Origin: Polytrichum commune
Taxonomy: Eukaryota > Streptophyta > Polytrichopsida > Polytrichales > Polytrichaceae
NCBI GenBank assembly: GCA_950295325.1
Contig: OX485806.1
Span: 43,088,001 to 43,152,000, forward strand
Length of the DNA: 64,000 nt
Direction: 5' to 3'
Shown: in pieces, positions 56,500 through 64,000 of the stretch
How positions within the stretch are numbered: position 1 is the first letter of the stretch
Layout of the letters: each line of letters opens with the position of its first letter
Translations under genes and position numbers: made by a program
Notes under the pieces: generated by a model
Database searches by the model: none
Told to the model about the DNA's origin: nothing
The model's input: only the letters and a program-made list of their open reading frames with translations

Positions 56500-56812
56500 G
56501 AATTTTGTGGATGTTTACCACATGTTTTAGTGGTGAAGTTGTTATTTAGTTGGTTGGAAATTTTATGGAATTAAGACCACATTGAAAGAGTTATCCAAGA
56601 ATTCAACATTAATTGTTGAAGGCGATTAAGGATGGGGCTCACACGCACCCAGCCTACAGTTTTTGGATTACTTTGTCAATCACGAGTTTAATTCCTTCGA
56701 TTACTACTACCCAATTAAATATGTAAAGATGTAGCAACAACTTCATCATATTCAACAACTCTACCGATGAATGTGTTTGTTCCTAGCCGATTGGAGGGGC
56801 TCCTTATCTGCT

Positions 56813-56820
56813 AGTGGGGG
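56813..56820 (+). other. Polypurine tract
   Basis: AGTGGGGG lies 111 bases upstream of the 3' LTR and directly before the 107-bp repeat. It is the only good purine run near the 3' end. Its distance from the LTR is odd, because priming normally occurs at the LTR border. Confidence 0.5.
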
Positions 56821-56822
56821 CA

Positions 56823-56929
56823 CTTGAAGAGGTGGTTGTTTAGCATTTTAGTTTGCTATTTTATTTTGCTAATTGATGTTGACAACGACACTCAATATAT
56901 TGTGTTTAACGATCTTAGTTTACACGACA
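56823..56929 (+). repeat. 107-bp repeat on the left of the 3' LTR
   Basis: It starts CTTGAAGAGGTGGTTGTTTA and ends TTTACACGACA. It is repeated at 57366-57472, on the other side of the LTR, with two substitutions. Confidence 0.93.
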
Positions 56930-56931
56930 GC

Positions 56932-57364
56932 TGTCACGTGAGGTGACATCGGGGGCTAAGTTACGTCAATTTAAGAGTAAATGGACTCCATTAAGAGTCC
57001 ATGTGTGTTGGGATGAGTAACGGACTCCATTGGGAGTCCTAGTTAGTTGTTCATCCACTCCATGGATGAACTCCACATAGGATTGGGGTTGTATGGAGAG
57101 GAAGGCCTCTTGACTTGCCATTGTTGTCAAGTCAAGTCTTGTGAGTGTGTTTTGAGAGAGAGAGAGAGCTTGTTGTTGCTTTCTCATGGCTATGGTGTAG
57201 TAGATTATGAGTAAAGCCTTTGCATTCTTTCTCCACCACTTGCACTCTTGGATTCTCCCTTTGTGGAGTGAGAGATAGCTTGACTCTTGTGTGTGAATTT
57301 TAGAGTTTCTTAAGCTTTGTAAGGAGACATTTTAGTTTCTTAAGCTTGGAGAGAGAAACCCTCA
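56932..57364 (+). repeat. 3' LTR of the methyltransferase retrotransposon
   Basis: It matches the 5' LTR at 47563-47995 over the full 433 bases with two substitutions (AGGAG/AAGAG near the start, CTTTTG/CTCTTG near the end). Confidence 0.95.
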
Positions 57365-57365
57365 T

Positions 57366-57472
57366 CTTGAAGAGGTGGTTGTTTAGCATTTTAGTTTGCT
57401 ATTTTATTTTGCTAATTGATGTTGACAACGACACTCGATATGTTGTGTTTAACGATCTTAGTTTACACGACA
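57366..57472 (+). repeat. 107-bp repeat on the right of the 3' LTR
   Basis: This is the second copy of 56823-56929. It ends in ACACGACA, so an alternative LTR running from 56932 to 57472 would also be TG...CA, but the 5' LTR does not contain it. Confidence 0.93.
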
Positions 57473-58524
57473 CGGCGCTCTCTCTGTTCGGAAGGGGGCT
57501 AACATGCACTGCGGCGGAGGAGGGTTTAAGGGGATGCACTGCCGCATAGCCAGAGGGGGCAGATTCGAAGGATTGGCCGAAGACAAAGTCATATCGTTGG
57601 CTCTTGAGGGGGTGGTGGGCACCCAGACAATGCACCGAGGTGCTTGGGCCATGTGTGGCCAATTGAAGGTGGGAATTTGTGAATGCCATCCTCCGAAGGC
57701 ATCTGCATCTGCCTCCCAGGGTAAATGAATGTATTCCATCATTGCAGAGTGGCGGAGGGGGAGAATGTGGTTGCACAACGGTATTTGTTGATCCAGGTGA
57801 AATTCAAGCGGGTGAGAGGTGTAGGATCCTGTGGGATGCGGTGCCCAGCTAAAGGATTGTAAAAGAAGCGAGAATTGGGTACTTCGAGCACCAGGGAACA
57901 CAATGCGGCTGGAGCATTCAAAATGCGGTCCACAGTGCCAACACTGTTTGGTAGAATTCAGTCGGATATGGTCTGAGAACTCATTCCAGGGAGGAAGGGT
58001 TTAAGAACAGGAGAAGGGAACTACGACCAAGGGCCGGAAAGAACCAGGGGCTGCCACGTGGGTGGGCCAGCAAGGGGACTCCAGGGGCTATCACGGCTTC
58101 AAAGAGAGTGACAGCAACAGAGGCCAGCGCGAAGGTGCTGACCGGTTAATAAAACCGGGAGGAGCTGACGGGTTCCTGGATGGACAGGTGCTTTGGGCCG
58201 AGAGGCACTGGGACGACTGGTTTCCGTTGGGGACCAGGGGGTTGTTTAAGCCTGACATAAAATCAATTCTTCTAAGTAGGTTGATTAGGGGTGATTTAGG
58301 TGGGTAGGCTTTGAGTGTGATGTGTATGAATTAAGGGATGCTTGTGTTCCTAAACATTGGCTACCAACATTTTAATAAAGTGACCCATGAAATGTTCATC
58401 TTAGTGTAAGGATGGGATGTGAGCCTAAGGGTTAAGAGAAATCGAGTAATCACATGTGAGCTTGAAGCTTCCCCCTAGACTAGGACGCTTAAGGGGTGGG
58501 AGTTTAGGCCTCACTTTACGCTCT
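57473..58524 (+). repeat. 3' part of the older LTR containing the methyltransferase element
   Basis: The segment ends with ACTAGGACGCTTAAGGGGTG ... GTTTAGGCCTCAC, the family signature also seen at 22234 and (minus) 24985. GGCCAGCAAGGGGA and a GACAGCAACAGAGG stretch match the central part of the split minus-strand LTR. Short ORFs in it are not supported as genes. Confidence 0.55.
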
Positions 58525-60259
58525 CCTACCTCCCACGCTCCTAGATCCGCGTTGAGTGACATTGATGGAGCAAGCAATTGCAACTGCGATTGACAGGGAG
58601 CTCCGAGAGCTACAGTTTGGGTAATGTTTCATGGATAATCTTCCATTTTTTAATATGTAAGGGATTTGTGCAATGGATTGCTAGATGTACATTTGTTGAA
58701 AGAATTGTTGGATGTGCATGTTTCATGTCTCATTTCTCACTTTTTGCTTCAGTGAACCTTCCTTTGCTTCTATCTCTGTATCTCTTGAATGGAGGAGACC
58801 AAATGGAAACGAACATACTGACAAACAATATCACGATAGTGAGGTGCATTTAAGCTTGAAAGTTAAATTTCTTGGATCTGGACGCGGGGTGTCTGTCTGT
58901 CTATATCCTCGCATTGGTTTTTACTTGAGGATTTCTTCAAGGTTAAGTTAAAAGCTTGTTAGAACATGAGTCCCAAAAATGGCGATGAATATTCTCACCC
59001 TCTTCCTGTGCGGTTAGTGTGGTGCTTTTGGGCACCCCCCTCCGAGGGAGCCTATAAGTACCGCACAAGCCCTTCGGTAACAGTGGCATGCTTTAGCAGG
59101 TGCCCAAGCCGAACCCGGGTGTTATGATATTTAATGAATGTTTTGGGTTTGTGGAGGGATTTTGATAATCGCGTCGTATCCTTCCGATAGGTTGTGCCTA
59201 GATTTTAAGTGCCTAAGGTAATTATCAATTTCCTTAACCTAATGCCTAATCTATCCTAGTTTACGCGTAGACGCATCAACCTTGGGATCAAGGCAACCTA
59301 ACCTTAATAAATGAAATAGCCTTACCTTTTACATTGGGCCACATATAATTCCTTACTTTTTATATATTAAATTCTCTAAACGGGAGAACCTTAATTAAAT
59401 CCCACCCTCTCAACCTTCATTTTTAGTTTAAGATTGATTGAACAAAGCCTATGTTATTAAGTTCATAATATATGACATCACCACCTACATGTGCACGCCC
59501 TAACCCGAACCCTTCAAGGCCATGTGCGGGTCTCTTGAACGTTGATTGATATTTACACCCTCCGATCTTTGCCGCCAGAGGGATAGTCTAAATCCCCCAA
59601 ATTAAGTTTCCGGTTGGTTTTTACCCACGGGGGGTGCACGAATTTTGTTGGTTATTAATTAGTTTAACATAGTTTGACCACAAAAATTCAACTTGATGGG
59701 ACTCGGGAATAATGCAACATGTGTATTTAACCTGTTGTACAATTTTCAAGGGTTGGGGCCATCACCTCCAACCCTTGGGGCCAACAACATGATGGTGGTT
59801 TCGTGGGTCATTATTCCCACCTTACGACCTACAAACATACATAGTGGTCATGCCGGTGATTAACCCAGCTTCACTACACACAAACGAGCTATGAATGAAA
59901 AGCTACTACCACAACACTTAATTGAGAGGCTCTGCACACATGAGAGTTAGAATCCTCCTCGGTAGCTAGGTGGGTGATGCCCCCCTAGCCTTACATATAT
60001 AGTTGGGTTGGGGTGAAAATTTATCTTTGTCACGCTCTATCTATTTCTATATTGAAGGATGTATGGTTAAAAAACTTATCGATTGACTCCCATCTTTCTT
60101 TGGCAATGGTTTGTGCGGAACCCTCACTCCAATGCTCGGCTGCCCACAATACCAACTCGTACCCGCGAACCTTGGATGGACAAACTTCTTCTTATAAGGC
60201 AATAGACACCTTTTTACTTAAATGGCCACAATTTTTAATCACAAGCTTCAATTAGAACA
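58525..60259. other. Repeat-derived stretch with no gene recognised
   Basis: GC-rich islands near 59010-59130 (GGGCACCCCCCTCCGAGGGAG; CCGAACCCGGGTG) and 59500-59640 look like pieces of LTR or leader sequence. No polyprotein, RNA gene or domain was found. Confidence 0.45.
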
Positions 60260-60805
60260 ATTGTTAGTAATCTAGAAAGCTAACAACAAGAAATATAAGT
60301 CCTCTAATTATCAAAACAACTTCATGTATCCCCTTAAATATATGAACTTGCAAAATCAGCTCTTATATTTTAGGAGGCAGTTGTGATACCTTCATTCGAA
60401 CATTCATAACTCTCACTCCTTAAATTTCATTGTGACAAACTTGTACTTTCTAGAAAGCTAACAACAAGAAATATAATAAATCTAAATATCAAAGTAACTG
60501 GATAATTTGTCTTTTAGTTATATACTTGCAAAGTCAGTACTTCTAGTTTGAGAGGCAGCTGAGACATCTTCATTCAACTACTCATAACCTTTACACATCA
60601 ATTTAGATTTTAGCAAACTTACACATTCTAAAAAGCTAATAACAAAATTTATAACACACTTAAATACCAAAACAACTAAATAACTTATCTTTTAGTTATG
60701 CCTTTGTAAAGTTAGCGCTTATAATTTAAGAGGCAGCTAAGACATCTTTAGTCAAACACTCATAACTCTTGCTTTCTAACTCTGATTCTAACAAGCTAAT
60801 TCTAA
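60260..60805. repeat. 178-bp tandem repeat, about three copies
   Basis: CTAGAAAGCTAACAACAAGA recurs at 60272, 60450 and (diverged) 60628, exactly 178 bases apart. Shared blocks are TTTTAGTTATATACTTGCAA, GAGGCAGCTGAGACATCTTC and CACTCATAACTCTTGC. The unit length is typical of plant satellites, but the short array could equally be an internal LTR repeat. Confidence 0.85.
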
Positions 60806-63800
60806 CAAGCTAACATAATAAATTAGATTGACTTGAAATCAGAAGGCTAAATTGTAATTATTTTATCCATTACACTCGATTGAAAGTGACACAACTACTT
60901 AAGGGTGTGTTAAAAAACACACTACCTTCTCTCAAAAGTTCTAACTATAAGAATTCTAACTTATGCCTATATTGAATGAATGAGAATATTTTTTCTTTTT
61001 AGCTAAAATTCTAGAGTGACTTCGCCATGCTACAATGAAAATTCGGAGAGAAGATTGAAAGGAGAAGAGGGGATTTTTTATCACCCTTCAGATGAAGGGT
61101 TGGGCCCTTTCTCCCTTCCGTTCACTGAGGGATCTCATTTCTTGAACGGTGGCAACCAAACCCTCAGTGGTGAATGAGAAGGAAGGATGCCACCTCGCAC
61201 CCCACTTGCTCAAGCCCTTATAAAGGCTTTTGTATTTCTTGGCCGCGTCTGATTTTTTTTTTTTTTTTTTTTTTTTTCTTCCCGCCGCTTGACCTTTGCT
61301 TGCTTGAATTGGTTGTTCATAACTTAACCTACCTACTTACTAGCCCGCTACTTTCACAGTTCAGATTCGAATAAAGGGCATTTCCTTTTTAGCCCTTCGG
61401 TTTTTAATTTCTACTTGCCAAAGAGTTATATCCCAAGGATAAAACACCCCTAGCCAACCTACGTTAATCTAAATGGTTTTTTTGCTAAATTTCCCTATTA
61501 CTAATCTAATGATTTTGCTAAAACACCTCAATTGTGAGTCAAATTGCCGTTGGGGGTAATTTTGAGGCTCACAGTTAGGTGTGTGAAAACTTATGTCATG
61601 AGCGACCCTGTTTCAAACGTTCAGTCTGCTTCGACTTTAGGTTTGTCCAAAACTTTGTATCGTCCCGCATGAATGTAAGTACCAAATTACAAAGCGACCA
61701 CCGGACGCACTTTTGATGATTAATGTGTGGAGTTTTTTTAAACTCTTGTACAAATACCGATCACGGGTAGTTAAATTACGGTAGTAGAATCACGTTGGAG
61801 GAGGCTTTGCCAATCTTCCAAGAAGAATAATTCCATGAACTTTGGCATATCCTCAATGGTGAATATTCTCTCCACTCATGTAGAATGACCTTGTACTTGC
61901 CGCATTCATTCTTCATTTGCTAATTAGCCCCTTGCCAATAGATATTTTTGATTCCAATCCAATCTAGATCTTCCATTCAAAGAGTTGGATGCCAAAGAGG
62001 TTCATAAATCTCCGACTTTGTCATCCACCTTGGGGTTAATGACATGACGTACATATACATGCTCCTCTTTTACAGCGTGGTGTTTTCATTAGAAACATTT
62101 TATTTGTACACAAAATTTTTGGATTTCTTCAAAAGTGTTTCGGTGCGTCCGGTGAAATACACAAGCGATGGAGTATTTGACGGTGATGGGTTTGCTTTTT
62201 CTTCACTTCGATTTGGTCTTGGTTGTTGTTCTCTTCGGAAGCTAGGTACATTTTGTTGTTGATATTTTCCAGACATGACCTGACGTTCGTCAAATCACTT
62301 TCTTAAAAGTGTTTGACGAGCGTCGACCTAGTCAACTTTTTTTTTTGCCATTTTTTGTGAAAGGAACGAATGATTCAACGCCCCATCCGAGGCGTCTTAG
62401 TTTGGTGCAATATGATCATATTCGCCTTTGGATTGTTGGTGTCGTTAAAACCGTTGGTAACGTTGTTAGATTTGTTTTTACTAAGACTCAACAATCACCA
62501 CAGTCTGACGAGCTACAGATTATTGAACGCCTGCATAAATGTTACTGCTATAGTACTCCCTCTCGCAATTTTCCATTTTAGCTACGTGTGAAGTAATTGA
62601 ACATTGAATCCGACTTGAAAGTGTGACGTCCAATCTAATTTCTAGATGTGACTTCTCTTTCAATTGACAGATGAATACAATGATGTCATATTGAAAATAA
62701 AATCAATTCAAGTAGTAAATAGAGTGGATTTTTGAGTGTGCCTTGCATGGTTCTCAATCATAACATGCTTAAATTTTGTTCAAATTCGGTAACATTTGCA
62801 ATCATGAAGGTGTGTCGAACAGAGCTCTTCTTTGTATGCAATATTCAAGTGCCAAAAACCTTCAAAAACTATTCTTTTAGTAGTTATGAAATAATTTGTA
62901 AGGTTACTGCTTATACATGAAAATATGAATGTTATCTGTTCATAGTTCAATGTCGTCTGTGACTGGTTGATATAACATAGCATCTTGGTGCCATTACTCA
63001 TTTGTGACTGATTATTCTAAAGCTTGTCAAACTCATGTTATTGTCATGTTGCATGGAAGTAGTAGTAGGTTCAAAACATGTGTGTATTGTGTTTTTGCGC
63101 AATAAATGACGACCCTACTCCTTGCAGGAAACTGATGAAGTCAATGATAACTTGTAATTGTTTGATTTTGATGGAAACAAGGGTTGCATATAGTGGTTTG
63201 AGTTGCAGTATTTGGCATGTTATATTAGTTAAAATTTAACTTGCATTGAATCAACTTGCACATGCCTATGTTTCATTTGACAATTAATAGTTTTAGAAAT
63301 CATGGATTTGATTATGTATGCATTTGATTGGATATCACAGGGAGATTGGCTGTGGCTTGTTTTAATCTATTATGTACGTGGTGCATGTGGCTTCACTCTG
63401 AATTTGGAAGCATGTGAGAGGTATTTGCTTTGGAATTCTTGGCTATGGCAAATAAGATCAATTTTTGAGACTTTAAGCATTATGGTTGTTGTTTTGGACC
63501 GAACAAGCTAATGGCTGGCATACCATTGGTTGGTTCGTCATTTCCGTATCCAGAATCACTCGATCGTTGGTATGCATGTTTTGAAAGTGCCTCATCATGC
63601 TCACATGTATAAATGTTTGGTTTATCAACTTCCGGAAATATGTGTATAGGGTGGAGGATTATTAGCAAGGATACAAGATGTTCTGCTTGGCTTACTATTC
63701 GCATTCGTTGCGGCATGAGTCCAAATTTTGACAATCTAAATTAGGTTCGTGGAATTTTTAAAAAAAATTATTTTAATTTATTTTAATTTTGTTGGAGGCT

Positions 63801-64000
63801 TGTGTGTATGGATGTTGTATGTGATTTTTTAAGGTCTCCGCAATGGTTGTGTTTGCATAGGGCAACTTGTATGGCGCCGTCATATTTGGTTGCCTCTTTC
63901 TTTCCATCATATGATCTGCACCACATGCATGCAATTTCTTCCCCTTGTGGAGATGTATTGCAAGTGGGAGTTGCAAGAGGATTGCACCAATCTCTGAAAT
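60806..64000. other. No gene recognised to the window end
   Basis: Only motif-free short ORFs occur. Features are a 27-base T run near 61251-61277, a hairpin at 62282-62324 and AT-rich DNA. The longest plus-strand ORFs (62044-62262 and 62309-62581) have no recognisable domain. Confidence 0.45.
62282..62324. repeat. Inverted repeat (hairpin), 20-bp arms
   Basis: GACGTTCGTCAAATCACTTT and AAAAGTGTTTGACGAGCGTC can pair with one mismatch and a bulge across a 3-base loop. It may be a relic of a small inverted-repeat element or a chance palindrome. Confidence 0.7.

Larger units (their letters stand above)
47563..57364 (+). mobile_element. Ty3/gypsy retrotransposon encoding a C5-DNA methyltransferase and a PHD finger
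   Basis: The 9.8-kb element is bounded by 433-bp LTRs with two differences by eye, so insertion was recent. Order: LTR, a long leader with 144-bp tandem repeats, Gag with two zinc knuckles, retropepsin (DSG), C5-methyltransferase, a leaky-type UAG, reverse transcriptase, RNase H, integrase, PHD finger, purine tract, LTR. RT before RNase H before integrase places it in Ty3/gypsy (Metaviridae). The copy has an in-frame TAG in gag and a 1-nt frame change near the integrase end. I found no convincing target duplication and no standard primer-binding site. A 107-bp repeat brackets the 3' LTR. Methyltransferase-bearing retrotransposons have, as I recall, been reported from a charophyte alga and dinoflagellates. 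A land-plant copy with a PHD finger would extend this. Confidence 0.92.

Noticed and set aside
47558-57370. Target-site duplication for the methyltransferase retrotransposon
   Set aside because: Flanks TTGGC and TCTTG (or CGGCG after the 107-bp repeat) do not match. The 3' end is rearranged, so none can be claimed.
59040-59140. Possible tRNA or 5S-like segment (CCGAACCCGGGTG, TATAAGTACCGC)
   Set aside because: No cloverleaf or 5S box arrangement can be formed. It looks like GC-rich repeat DNA.
1-64000. CRISPR array, bacterial operon or phage content
   Set aside because: No spacer-repeat array, ribosome-binding sites or operon spacing. Introns, LTRs, TATA boxes and plant-type transposons show eukaryotic DNA.

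Overview
This window looks like nuclear DNA of a land plant, most likely a large repeat-rich genome and possibly a non-flowering lineage such as a fern, lycophyte, bryophyte or gymnosperm. The evidence is plant-type Ty3/gypsy and hAT elements, a short TTTAGGG tract, and long AT-rich intergenic DNA. The species cannot be read from the sequence. I see no intact ordinary host gene and no convincing RNA gene. Nearly everything recognisable is transposon-derived.

Layout. 0-25 kb is old, AT-rich and mostly undefined. It holds a decayed PIF1/Helitron-type helicase on the minus strand (about 0.14-1.9 kb), a chromovirus integrase tail with chromodomain (2.9-3.5 kb, minus), a Cys/His-rich decayed ORF (5.2-5.9 kb, minus), a decayed multi-exon gene (10.2-12.7 kb, plus), several tandem repeats, and a probable solo LTR (20.9-22.2 kb). 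An older minus-strand gypsy occupies 25-46.5 kb. Its 3' LTR is split at 25894/42628 by a 16.7-kb hAT element, and its reverse transcriptase is split by a 410-bp MITE.

The giant hAT (25895-42627) has CAGGG... terminal inverted repeats and a perfect 8-bp target duplication, ATGCCAAC. It carries a coiled-coil/RING-finger gene (+), a 1,024-codon DUF659/hAT transposase (-), an unknown 186-aa ORF with its own TATA box and poly(A) signal (+), and a protein-kinase-like gene (-). G-rich arrays lie directly upstream of TATA boxes at three of these genes. A second hAT of the ZNF862/KIAA1586-like type (32804-36616, target duplication TTCACAGT) is nested in the transposase leader.

The right third is a young Ty3/gypsy element (47563-57364, LTRs of 433 bp with two differences counted by eye), itself inserted in an older LTR. 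Its first long ORF runs Gag - two zinc knuckles - retropepsin - a complete-looking C5-cytosine DNA methyltransferase domain (FGGIG, PCQ, ENV, RPR motifs). It ends at UAG-CAA-UCA, which fits the tobamovirus-type readthrough consensus, and continues in frame into RT-RNase H-integrase. The integrase tail ends in a PHD finger instead of a chromodomain. A retroelement combining a DNA methyltransferase with a histone-reader-type module is the most striking content, followed by the kinase/RING-carrying hAT. Beyond 58.5 kb I see LTR-like and satellite-like repeats and no gene.
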